Assembly: GCA_031255495.1 (NCBI GenBank) | Contig: JAIRSK010000073.1 | Span: 1 to 25,079, forward strand | Length of the DNA: 25,079 bases | Direction of reading: 5' to 3' | Source of the DNA: Endomicrobiellum devescovinae | Lineage (GTDB): Bacteria; Elusimicrobiota; Endomicrobiia; Endomicrobiales; Endomicrobiaceae | Part shown: in pieces, positions 15,133 through 23,125 of the stretch | Numbering within the stretch: position 1 is the stretch's first letter | Layout: each line of letters opens with the position of its first letter | The notes under the pieces: generated by a model | Seen by the model: only the letters and a program-made list of their open reading frames with translations | Told to the model about the DNA's origin: nothing | The model's database searches: none | Position numbers and translations under genes: made by a program

Positions 15133-16453
15133 AAAAATATTGATATTATTATATGTCCTTTTAGCTTTAATATTTTTATTTTTCATTATCCCGGGCAAAG
15201 ATAGTACTATAGTTTGGTCGTCGTTTGTGGCATTAGCAGGTCTTTTGTATGCTTATTGGTACAAAAAAGCAGTTTTTATTTTTTCTCCCATAGCTTGCGC
15301 AATAGCTCTTACTTTTACAAGGGAGTATCCTTTTTCTGCGTTTAGTGCCTGTGTAATTTTTCTTTCTTTGCTTCCAGCACCTTATTATTTCTATAAAAAG
15401 TCAAGAGATATGGAAAAATTTTTATTTAAGAAAAATAGGGAACTCAAATTAAAATACCAAACTACTCTTTCTAAATACAGAAAAGTATTTTATAAACGGC
15501 AGAAGCAAGAAGACAATATAGACAAAATAATTAGATTTTATGGTATGTGGAAAAATTTGTATATGAGCATATCCAAAGATGAGTATGTAGAAGTTATTTT
15601 GAATTCTTTTGACGGTCAAGTTGGTTCTAGAGGTCAGGCGTTTTTTGAAAAAACACAATCAGACTGGATTATTCTAAAAAGTTCGGGAGTATTTCAGAAC
15701 AAGGATATTGCCAATTTGCCCGATTTGTTGAATAAAGATAAAAGTTATGGTATCAGCTCTGTCTTGGATATTAACGGCTGCAAAGTTGTCTATTGGTTTT
15801 TAAAAATTGGAAGCAATACTCTTGGTTGTTTAATAATAGCGACCGATAAACAATATTCAGATAGATTTGTTGAAGAAGGCATGATTTTTGCCCCGCAGAT
15901 TTCATTGGGATTTAGAAGAGCAACTCTTTTTGAAATAATGTTACACAGATCAAGGAGAGATGGTTTGACTGGATTGTTGCTTAAACGTTATTTTTTGCAA
16001 AGATTGGAGTTTGAGATTCAAAGAAAAAAACGTTACGATTATAATTTTTATATTTTGATGCTAGATTTAGATTCTTTTAAAAGAGTTAATGACGAACATG
16101 GGCATTTGGTTGGTGATTTAGCTCTTGCTTCCATTGCTAAAACTGTCTCAGATTCGGCAAGACCCGGAGATTTGGTCGGCAGATACGGCGGTGAAGAATT
16201 TATAATACTAATGCCTATAGTAAATAAGAAAGAAGTAAAAGATTTATCCTTTAAAATAAAAGAAGCTGTAAAATCGCTAGTCTTTAATGAAAATGGCAAA
16301 AAATTTAGTATTACTATAAGCATTGGAGTGAGTGCAGATTTAAGAGAAATATCTAATCCTGATCTTTTGATAAAAAGCGCTGATAAAGCTCTTTATGAAG
16401 CAAAAAAACAAGGCAAAGACAAAGTCGTACTATATGATGATATAAAGAAGTAA
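15125..16453 (+). CDS. Membrane diguanylate cyclase with GAF-like and GGDEF domains (second of pair)
   Basis: I place the start at ATG 15125, which puts the first membrane helix right at the N terminus; an in-frame ATG at 15062 would add 21 residues that belong to the preceding gene's C-terminal coding. The 442-residue protein has about three or four membrane segments (5-90), a charged coiled-coil (92-135), a GAF-like region (about 140-268) and a GGDEF domain from about 275, with GGEEF at 355-359, metal Asp in LDLDSFKRVND and I-site RPGD at 346-349. The architecture is the same as the preceding gene, which suggests an old tandem duplication followed by strong divergence of the sensor half. 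The two start/stop codons overlap by eight bases, so they are probably co-translated. Confidence 0.88.
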   Translation: MNKKILILLYVLLALIFLFFIIPGKDSTIVWSSFVALAGLLYAYWYKKAVFIFSPIACAIALTFTREYPFSAFSACVIFLSLLPAPYYFYKKSRDMEKFLFKKNRELKLKYQTTLSKYRKVFYKRQKQEDNIDKIIRFYGMWKNLYMSISKDEYVEVILNSFDGQVGSRGQAFFEKTQSDWIILKSSGVFQNKDIANLPDLLNKDKSYGISSVLDINGCKVVYWFLKIGSNTLGCLIIATDKQYSDRFVEEGMIFAPQISLGFRRATLFEIMLHRSRRDGLTGLLLKRYFLQRLEFEIQRKKRYDYNFYILMLDLDSFKRVNDEHGHLVGDLALASIAKTVSDSARPGDLVGRYGGEEFIILMPIVNKKEVKDLSFKIKEAVKSLVFNENGKKFSITISIGVSADLREISNPDLLIKSADKALYEAKKQGKDKVVLYDDIKK

Positions 16454-16482
16454 AATCTCTATTTTTTCTGATTAAATCTTTA

Positions 16483-16512
16483 TTGACACATTAATGTTAA
16501 AATTGATATAAA
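16483..16512 (+). promoter_or_regulatory. sigma70-like promoter of coaD, predicted leaderless transcript
   Basis: A perfect -35 TTGACA (16483-16488) and a -10 TATAAA (16507-16512) are separated by 18 bases in the 66-base gap after the second cyclase gene. The coaD ATG begins at 16520, only seven bases after the -10, which is where transcription itself should start. No purine-rich Shine-Dalgarno precedes the ATG, consistent with a leaderless mRNA. Confidence 0.6.
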
Positions 16513-16519
16513 ATTCGTC

Positions 16520-17011
16520 ATGGACAGAAATTTTTCAGCGGTTTATCCTGGTAGTTTTGACCCTCCTACAAATGGACATTTAGATATTATAACAAGAGCT
16601 TCTAATTTATTTCCAAATATAATAGTAGCTGTAACGGATAATGTTAATAAAAGACATACTTTTACATTACAAGAAAGAATTGACTTATTGCAAAAATCTA
16701 CTAAACACTTAAAAAATGTTGAGATTTTGTCTTTTTCAGGACTTTTAGCTGATTATCTTAAGAAGATAAATTCTTTTGTATTAATAAGAGGATTAAGAGC
16801 TCTTTCAGATTTTGAATACGAATTCCAAATGGCTTTAATGAACAGAAAATTAAATAAAAAGATTGAAACCATATTTCTTACTCCAGACCAATCTTATACG
16901 TTTCTTTCTTCAAGTATGGTAAAAGAAATAGCTATGCTTGGCGGGAGTGCGAAAGCTTTTGTTCCTAAATGCGTTGAAGTAGAATTAAAGAAGCGATTTA
17001 GAAATAGATAA
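16520..17011 (+). CDS. coaD: Phosphopantetheine adenylyltransferase (CoaD)
   Basis: CoaD joins 4'-phosphopantetheine and ATP to give dephospho-CoA, the penultimate step of coenzyme A synthesis. The 163-residue protein is of usual length. It has the nucleotidyltransferase start YPGSFDPPTNGHLDII with the T/HxGH motif at T17-H20, the substrate-binding LIRGLRALSDFEYEFQMALMN and the C-terminal YTFLSSSMVKEIA. The N terminus fits family members (a few residues before VYPGSFDP), supporting ATG 16520. It starts a new transcription unit by promoter evidence, and the pseudopilin gene follows after eight bases. Confidence 0.96.
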   Translation: MDRNFSAVYPGSFDPPTNGHLDIITRASNLFPNIIVAVTDNVNKRHTFTLQERIDLLQKSTKHLKNVEILSFSGLLADYLKKINSFVLIRGLRALSDFEYEFQMALMNRKLNKKIETIFLTPDQSYTFLSSSMVKEIAMLGGSAKAFVPKCVEVELKKRFRNR

Positions 17012-17019
17012 AGGCGAAT

Positions 17020-17430
17020 ATGCGAATTAATAAAATTGAAATAGCGGTAGCAATTGTAATTATAGGTTTGCTTGTTTTTCTTACTGTTTACAAATGTCTT
17101 AGTGTGTTAGAGCAATCCAAGGAAATTGCCACTAAAAAAGGTCTCTCGTTATTAAGAAATGCGATTGCTATATATTACAGCGATAATAACGGAAGATATC
17201 CTGATAGCGACATTTCTAAAGAGCTTGTGGAAAAAGGATACATAGAAAAAATTCCATATGTTTACATTCCTCATCATAAAAAATCAAACCAAATAACAAT
17301 AGATAACCTCAACAAAAATACAGATTCTGGTGGTTGGGCGTATAAAGTTGACGATACGCCTGATTCTAACGGTAGAACAAAGGGTCAAATTTGGATAAAT
17401 TGTTCACACGGTGATTGGAGTAAATTATAG
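17020..17430 (+). CDS. Type IV pilin-like / type II secretion pseudopilin with atypical N terminus
   Basis: This 136-residue protein has a single N-terminal hydrophobic helix (7-25) with the pilin Glu (E7) in IEIAVAIVIIG, a helical continuation, and a globular part (RNAIAIYYSDNNGRYP, GGWAYKV, GQIWINCSHGDW) typical of GspG-like or Elusimicrobia-type pseudopilins. Aligning E7 with Glu+5 of normal prepilins leaves only Met-Arg before the mature position 1 and puts Arg where the cleavage-site Gly should be. There is no recognisable leader peptide. ATG 17020 is well supported by AGG (17012-17014) just after the coaD stop, so a longer start is not available. The gene directly downstream is a frameshifted prepilin peptidase. 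Confidence 0.75.
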   Translation: MRINKIEIAVAIVIIGLLVFLTVYKCLSVLEQSKEIATKKGLSLLRNAIAIYYSDNNGRYPDSDISKELVEKGYIEKIPYVYIPHHKKSNQITIDNLNKNTDSGGWAYKVDDTPDSNGRTKGQIWINCSHGDWSKL

Positions 17431-17432
17431 CA

Positions 17433-18087
17433 ATGACTCTTCTTAAAATTTTGTTTGTTTTTTATATAGGCTTTAAAATCGGAAATGCAATTTATAAAAG
17501 TTTTTACATAAGGCTTATTTGCGCTGTTTCTTTAGCTTTTCTTTTCTATAAATTTTCTTTTTCGCTACAGTTTTTGATGTTCTCTTTTTTTACAGTTACT
17601 TTGATTTTAGTTTCAGTTGAGGATTATTTTCATAAACTGATTCCTGCAATAGCTCCGCCTCTTTTATTTGGCATTGGATTGTTGTTTAGCTTTTTTAACC
17701 CTATTTTTTTAGACAAAAGTTATTTTTTTCAAGTTGTTTAATTCTATTTTGGGTGCTCTTGCTGGAGGCGGCATTTTATTTTTAATTAGCATGTTAGGCG
17801 AATTTCTTTATAAAAAAGAAGTTATGGGCGGAGGCGATGTGAAGCTGATGCTAGGTGTGGGAGCTTTTGTTGGTGCGGAACGGGTTTTACTATCAATTTT
17901 TATTGCTTCGCTTTTAGCAAGCATAGTCGGTCTTATTCTTATTTTATTTAAAAAGAAATCAAAAGAAATGTATATTCCGTTTGGACCTTTTTTATCGTTG
18001 GCATCTTTTGCCGTTGTACTCATTCCTAAACCAATTCAATTGCTTGATATACTCTTTGCGTGGGAAGCTAAAATTTTAGGAGCCTAA
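17433..18087 (+). pseudogene. Prepilin peptidase (A24 family, peptidase-only type), frameshifted at a T7 run
   Basis: Two overlapping frames encode one protein: 17433-17741 (102 residues) and 17734-18087. Removing one T from the run TTTTTTT at 17722-17728 joins them into 217 residues reading through SYFFKLFNSILGALAGGG. The joined protein has the two catalytic aspartates of aspartic prepilin peptidases: D64 in VEDYFHKLIP, and D135 in the diagnostic GGGDVKLM. It has about six membrane helices. The N-terminal methylase domain of PilD is missing, as in CpaA/TadV-like enzymes. As written, the first product lacks D135 and ends at the frameshift; a TTG (17734) might start the second part. It follows the pseudopilin by two bases. 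Sequencing error, true mutation or slippage rescue are all possible. Confidence 0.82.
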
Positions 18088-18088
18088 A

Positions 18089-19631
18089 ATGTCTTCCTAT
18101 TTGGAAAATTTTAATTTTCTGACAGTTCTGTTTTCTATAATTTTTATATTTTCAATTTTTTCTCGCTTTTCATCTTCTTTAAGCGTAAATATTGTATCTT
18201 TTTTTATTGTTTCTATAACCTTTATATTTTCTTTTAACAGCTTTAAAGCCAGTTTAAAAAATTATTTGCTTCCAATTTCTTTATTTGTTTTGTTTTGCAT
18301 AATCTCTTATTATTTTTCAGACTTCAAATACAATGTAAGAAATGAAATGTTTTTGCTTTTTTCCGGAAGCGGAATGTATTTATTAATTGGTTTTTTAAAG
18401 CCTGAAGAGAGAACAAAAGTGTTGATTATACCTGTTCTAATAGGTCTTTTGCTTACGATTTATATTTTTGCCTCTCTTATTCCATTCTCAAAAGTGTTTC
18501 CCAATAAGGACACAACAAGCTATATAAGTTGCGTAACATGCTTTTTACTGTCAGCTCTTTCATTGTCCTTTGCTTTTTGGAACGAAAAAAAAAGAATTTA
18601 TATATGTATATCGTTTATATTTTTCATTGCCATACTTATGGTGAGATCTTTGTTTGCCGTATGCATTGCGAGTTTTATATTTTCAATGGCTTTGCTCATT
18701 TTGGGCAATAAGAGAAAGAATATTTTTTCTGCTGTTTTTGCTTTGAGCGGTATATTGTCTTTTTATTTTCTTCTCAAAAATTCTTTTTTCTCAGAAAAAT
18801 TTCTGATTTGGAAAACAGCTTTATCCGTGATAACAGATAACTTTCTTCTTGGTGTTGGGTTTAATAATTATAAGTCTGTTTCTCTTTCTTACGGTACGGT
18901 TGAAAATGTTGACGTCTTATATTGCTATAATATATTTCTACAGGTTCTAGCTGAAACTGGGATTATAGGATTTGTTCTCTTCTTGGCTCTTTTATTTGTT
19001 TTTTTTCTTTTTTGTAATAAAAAGGCTAAGCTCTAGAAAAGATAAAAAGACATATTTGTTTGTCTTGCTTGCTGTAATCGTTTTTCTGGTTTATAATTTT
19101 TTTAATTCAGCTGCTTTTGTTTCTACAAATATGCTGATGTTTTTTTATCTTCTCTCATTTCCTCTACCGCTGTATGTTGTAGAAAAAAGAAAAGAAAGAG
19201 TTAATGGTTATATTTTGGCAGCTTTGTCGTTACTTTTGATTATTTCATTAGGTATTCCGTTATATGCTCGTCAGGAATACAAAAAGGGCATATCATTTTT
19301 TGCAAATAAAAATTTTGCGCAGGCGAAAATTTGTTTTATTAAAGCGATGGGAGATGATTATTTAAATCCAGAATATTCTGGAAGACTTAGTGATGTTTAT
19401 TTTGCTGTTCACCAAGTAAATAATAATAAGATTTTCTTAAAAAAAGCCCTAAAATGGTCTGAGCATGCGTATAGACTTGCTAAAAATAATGGTAAATATT
19501 ATTATCAGCTTGCATGGTTGTATCATTTCGTAAAAAATGATGAAAAAGCATCGGAAAATATAGCACTAGCTGTTGAAAAAGATCCATTTAATCTTCTGTA
19601 TCAAGAAGCTTGCCAAATTTTACTGATGTAA
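18089..19631 (+). pseudogene. O-antigen ligase/polymerase (Wzy_C family) with C-terminal TPRs, frameshifted at a T8 run
   Basis: The frame 18089-19036 (315 residues) stops just after a T8 run (18999-19006), and a second frame (ending 19631) continues it. Deleting one T restores a 513-residue protein reading LLFVFFFFVIKRLSSRK. The first part has about ten membrane helices and Wzy/WaaL signatures: VRSLFAVCIASFIF, WKTALSVITDNFLLGVGFNNY and NIFLQVLAETGIIGF. The usual His in the [AP]HN motif before this last block is replaced by Tyr280. After two or three more helices, residues from about 410 form TPR-like repeats (QEYKKGISFFANKNFAQAKICFIKA and later units). The family links or polymerises lipid-carried glycans in the periplasm. 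An A9 run at 18585-18593 in the same gene is in frame. Confidence 0.78.
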
Positions 19632-19648
19632 CTTTAGGAGATAGATAA

Positions 19649-20635
19649 ATGTTCAAGAAGCATTTTTTTAAAATATTGGCAGGCATATGTGTAAGTATTA
19701 TTCTTATTTGTCTGACTCTGCGTCAAATAGATATTAAAAAGTCTTTTGAGCTTATAGCAGGTGTCAAGTATTTTGTTTTAGTTCCGGCAATTTTAGTTTA
19801 TGTTTTTACTTATATTCTCAGAAGTGTAAGGTATTATTATATTTTTTTGCCTCTTAAAAAGACTAAAGTTTTGGATAATTTTCCTTATACAATAATTGGT
19901 TTTTTTGCAAATAACATAATTCCCTTAAGACTTGGCGAATTGATAAGAGCCAAAATAACGGGTGAACGTTTGCACGTGTCCCGCAGCAGTGCGCTTGCTA
20001 CGATTGTGATAGAGCGTTTGTTTGACGTAATAATCTTTGTTTTATTTTTCTTCTTAATAGTTACTGTTATGTCTTTTCCTGAATTTATAAAGAAATCTTT
20101 TTACATATTAACTTTTGTTTTCTTTATTTGTTTATCAACCCTCTACATTATGCTGACTCATAAAAATAAAGCCTTGAAAGTATTGTCAAAGATGCCCATA
20201 TCGTCGGTCGTTGAATCATTGATAACAGTTTTTTTAAACAGATTCACAGGCGGACTAGCTGTTCTTAAAAAGCCGTCTATATTGATAAAAAGTTTTATTT
20301 TTTCAGGAATTTTATGGATAACAGAAGCATTATTTGTTGTTATTGTGGCTTATGCGTGTGGGATACATATTTCGATTCTTGGCGGCATATTTACAGTTAT
20401 AATAGTAGGCATGGGGGGCATAATTCCTACCGCTCCCGGATATTTTGGCGCTTTTGAGCTTATGGGCGTTTTAGCATTGTCAACGCTATCTGTAGATAAA
20501 GATTTGGCTTTTATATGCACGGCGATTTGTCATTTTTTACAGCTTGTAATCATATTTACTTTAGGAGGGCTTTGTGTGCTAAAGACAAAGATTACTTTTT
20601 CCGATTTGTTTAAATTTGCTAAAGACTCTGAGTAA
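19649..20635 (+). CDS. UPF0104/AglD-like (LPG synthase TM region) membrane protein, possible flippase
   Basis: The protein has 328 residues and about eight membrane helices. It carries the family motifs GFFANNIIPLRLGELIRA, SRSSALATIVIERLFD and GGIIPTAPGYFGAFE, characteristic of the YbhN/AglD/MprF-N-terminal superfamily. Members include the flippase half of MprF and proteins in glycolipid or glycan clusters; the substrate here is unknown. A good Shine-Dalgarno (AGGAG, about ten bases before ATG 19649) is present. It sits between the O-antigen ligase-like and WecA-like genes, so a role in moving a lipid-linked sugar is a reasonable inference. The frame is intact, unlike its two neighbours. Confidence 0.85.
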   Translation: MFKKHFFKILAGICVSIILICLTLRQIDIKKSFELIAGVKYFVLVPAILVYVFTYILRSVRYYYIFLPLKKTKVLDNFPYTIIGFFANNIIPLRLGELIRAKITGERLHVSRSSALATIVIERLFDVIIFVLFFFLIVTVMSFPEFIKKSFYILTFVFFICLSTLYIMLTHKNKALKVLSKMPISSVVESLITVFLNRFTGGLAVLKKPSILIKSFIFSGILWITEALFVVIVAYACGIHISILGGIFTVIIVGMGGIIPTAPGYFGAFELMGVLALSTLSVDKDLAFICTAICHFLQLVIIFTLGGLCVLKTKITFSDLFKFAKDSE

Positions 20636-20678
20636 TTTGTGCGATATTGAAATAAAGCTTGTTTCAGTTGGCTGCGTT

Positions 20679-20700
20679 AATTTTTATGTCAGTAAAAATT
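20679..20700. other. Perfect AT-only inverted repeat in the gap before the wecA-like gene
   Basis: AATTTTTA (20679-20686), a six-base loop and TAAAAATT (20693-20700) form a perfect 8-bp inverted repeat, 20 bases before the likely start at 20721. It has no GC pairs and no following U-run, so it is a poor intrinsic terminator. It could be an operator-like site or a chance feature of AT-rich DNA. Confidence 0.25.
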
Positions 20701-20720
20701 CATGAGAACGAGGAAAAATG

Positions 20721-21756
20721 ATGAACGAAAGTTCTCTCTATCTTTTTGCATTTTTTTTGGCTCTCTTAAGTTCAGTTTTTTTAGTTCCTATTTTTAGATT
20801 CTTTGCCATTAAGTTAAAAGTTTTGGATAATCCCTCTTCAAATATAAAAACTCATAAAATTAGTACTCCTTATTTGGGTGGACTTGGCATTTCTTTAGCT
20901 TGGCTTATATCGTTATTTTTAATAAGAATCACAACATCTTTTTCAAATTTAACTTTGAGAAATTTAAGGGGAATAATATATGGTTCTCTGATTCTGTGTC
21001 TTCTCGGTTTAATTGATGACATAAAGTTAAAAGGGCTTGGTTTTAAATCAAAACTTTTATTTCAATTTTTTGCAGCTTCAATCGTTGTTTTTTGTTTTGG
21101 TATAAGAATCAATTTTATTCCAATATATTGGTTGTCTTGCCTTGTAAGCATTATATGGATAGTCGGCATAACAAACGCTTTTAATATAATAGACATCATG
21201 GATGGGCTTTCAAGCGGCATTGCAGTTATAGCGGCATTTGCCTTTTTCTTTATTTCCATGCCGTCTAAAATGCTTTATGTCAATTTTTGTTCCATAGCTT
21301 TAGCAGGAGCAGTTCTTGGTTTTTTGCCTTTTAATTTGTCCAAATCAAAAAAAAATATTTATGGGTGACGCTGGCAGTTTATTTATTGGTTTTGTAATGG
21401 CAAGTCTTGCTATGGGTGTATCTTATTCTTCAATAAATAATTTCGGTATTTTTGCTCCGTTGTTTATACTTGCTATTCCTATATATGAGACTATTTTGGT
21501 TAGTGTGTGCAGGATACGCAATGGAAAACTGCCGTTTTTAGGAAGCAAAGATCATTATGCTTTGCGTCTTGAAAAAATGGGTTTTTCAAGAAAAAGAATT
21601 CTTATTATAAGTTATACTGCAAGCATATTTTTTTCTATTTGTGCCTATTTATTCACATCGTTACCATCTAGCTGTTCATTAATACTTTTCGTTTCCGTAA
21701 GCGTCGGCTTGTGGGTTTTAAGCATTACTCTTGCTTCCGTAAAGGTTGATAAATGA
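20721..21756 (+). pseudogene. WecA/TagO/MraY-family glycosyl-1-phosphate transferase, frameshifted at an A9 run
   Basis: Two frames, 20718-21368 and a second ending at 21756, are joined by removing one A from the A9 run at 21347-21355. The result reads LSKSKKIFMGDAGSLFIGF, which restores the family's catalytic motif (IFMGDAGS) exactly across the break. Other motifs are TPYLGGLGI, LIDDIKLKGLG (the DD motif near residue 100) and NAFNIIDIMDGLSSG. The repaired protein has about 344 residues and ten membrane helices, normal for enzymes that move a sugar-1-phosphate from a UDP-sugar to undecaprenyl phosphate at the cytoplasmic face. I prefer ATG 20721 over 20718, because AGGA (20711-20714) is then six bases away. 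As written, the first frame lacks the GDAGS motif and would be inactive unless slippage corrects it. Confidence 0.82.
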
Positions 21757-23048
21757 AAGAAAAAATAATAATAATCGGCGCTGGAATAAGCGGATTAACT
21801 ACTGCTTATTTTTTAAAAAAGCCTTATGAAATTTTGGAAGCAAAACCTTATGCAGGTGGTCTTTGCGCTTCATTTTACGAAGACGGTTTTGTTTTTGATT
21901 GTTCAGGGCATTTTATGCATGTTAAAAATAAAGAAATAAAAAATACGATAGAAAAGTTGACACGAGGACTTTTAAAAATAGAAAGAAATGCGGCAATATA
22001 TGCAAAAAATAAATTTATTCCATACCCTTTTCAAGCAAATCTTTATTATCTTGACTATAAAACAAAGAAAGAATGCGTTGACGGTGCACTTAGGAGAAAA
22101 GACGTCCAAATTTCAAGTTCAATGCCTTTTTTGACTTGGTCGGAAGCTATGTTTGGATCGGGCATAACAAAGCATTTTATGAAGCCGTATAATCAAAAAC
22201 TATGGGATTATGATTTAAACAAAATGACTGCGGAGTGGACAGGCGACTTTGTTCCAAAGCCTGATGCAAAAAGTATAGTAAAGACTGCATACTTAAAAAA
22301 TAAAAAGATATATGGCTACAATAGCATATTTTACTATCCTAAACTTAATGGCTGCGGAGCGTTAATAGATGGTCTTACGAAAAATATAAAAGTTAATTTA
22401 AATTCTAAAACACAAAAAATAGACGTAAAAAATAAAATTGTTTTGTGTTCTTATGGGAAGGTTTACAAATACAATAGAATTGTTTCAACTCAAGCTTTGC
22501 CTGAACTTTTAAATCAAATAACAAATTTGCCTTCAAATGTTAAAAGTGCGGCAAAAAATCTCTTATCAAATTCCGTAAGGTGCGTTAATATAGGCGTAAA
22601 ATCAGAAAAAGGTATTCCTAAAAAGCTTAAAGACAAACATTGGATATATTTCCCAGAATCTCAATTCCCTTTTTACAGAGCTGGTATTTATTCAAATGTT
22701 AACGCTGCAAATGCGCCAAAAGGAAGTTACAGTTTTTACGTTGAATTTTCTTCATTAAATGAGAATTATAAAAATGTTGAAAATTTGTTAGATGATTTTA
22801 AAAAGCTCGGATTTATAAGAAAAAAAGACAAGATAGCAGCTGTAAATATTATAGATATGCCTTATGCTTATGTGATTTTTGACGATAAAAGAAAAAAATC
22901 ACTTCAAATTATAAAAGAGTTTTTAAAAGAATGCGGGATTTTTTCAATAGGCAGGTACGGAGCTTGGGAATATTCTTTTATTGAAAAGAATATGATAGAT
23001 GCAAAAGCTTTAGCAGATATGTTAAATAAAAATTGCTTTAGTACCTAA
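21753..23048 (+). CDS. FAD-dependent oxidoreductase (UDP-galactopyranose mutase / protoporphyrinogen oxidase-like)
   Basis: This 431-residue flavoprotein has the N-terminal dinucleotide-binding motif IIIGAGISG (G9-x-G11-xx-G14) and acidic E29 ending the second strand, then AKPYAGGLCASF and FDCSGHFMH. The middle region contains IPYPFQANLYYL and FMKPYNQKLWDYDLNKM, reminiscent of UDP-galactopyranose mutase-like proteins in polysaccharide clusters. I cannot show the mutase-specific arginines, so the substrate is open. It overlaps the wecA-like gene by four bases (ATGA), and its position at the end of the glycan block suggests action on a nucleotide or lipid-linked sugar. The frame is intact and of normal length. 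Confidence 0.82.
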   Translation: MKEKIIIIGAGISGLTTAYFLKKPYEILEAKPYAGGLCASFYEDGFVFDCSGHFMHVKNKEIKNTIEKLTRGLLKIERNAAIYAKNKFIPYPFQANLYYLDYKTKKECVDGALRRKDVQISSSMPFLTWSEAMFGSGITKHFMKPYNQKLWDYDLNKMTAEWTGDFVPKPDAKSIVKTAYLKNKKIYGYNSIFYYPKLNGCGALIDGLTKNIKVNLNSKTQKIDVKNKIVLCSYGKVYKYNRIVSTQALPELLNQITNLPSNVKSAAKNLLSNSVRCVNIGVKSEKGIPKKLKDKHWIYFPESQFPFYRAGIYSNVNAANAPKGSYSFYVEFSSLNENYKNVENLLDDFKKLGFIRKKDKIAAVNIIDMPYAYVIFDDKRKKSLQIIKEFLKECGIFSIGRYGAWEYSFIEKNMIDAKALADMLNKNCFST

Positions 23049-23113
23049 ATCTCAATATAAAAATCAAAACAAACGAGGTTTTTGGTGTCTGTGCGTGGAG
23101 TTTTCGTATTTTG

Positions 23114-23119
23114 TATAAT
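23114..23119 (+). promoter_or_regulatory. -10 box of the methyltransferase gene, possibly leaderless
   Basis: A perfect TATAAT (23114-23119), preceded by TTTTG as at the miaB promoter, ends six bases before ATG 23126. No convincing -35 is seen at 16-18 bases and there is no Shine-Dalgarno. The 77-base gap (23049-23125) otherwise holds a slightly G/T-rich stretch (about 23076-23100) and nothing else I can name. Confidence 0.4.
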
Positions 23120-23125
23120 ATTTGT

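Noticed and set aside
18529..18711. A 60-residue + strand frame inside the O-antigen ligase-like gene
   Set aside because: It is an alternative frame of a membrane-protein coding region, with no ribosome site and no similarity I recognise.
20679..20700. AT-only inverted repeat as an intrinsic terminator
   Set aside because: The stem has no GC pair and no following U-run; in DNA this AT-rich it may be chance.
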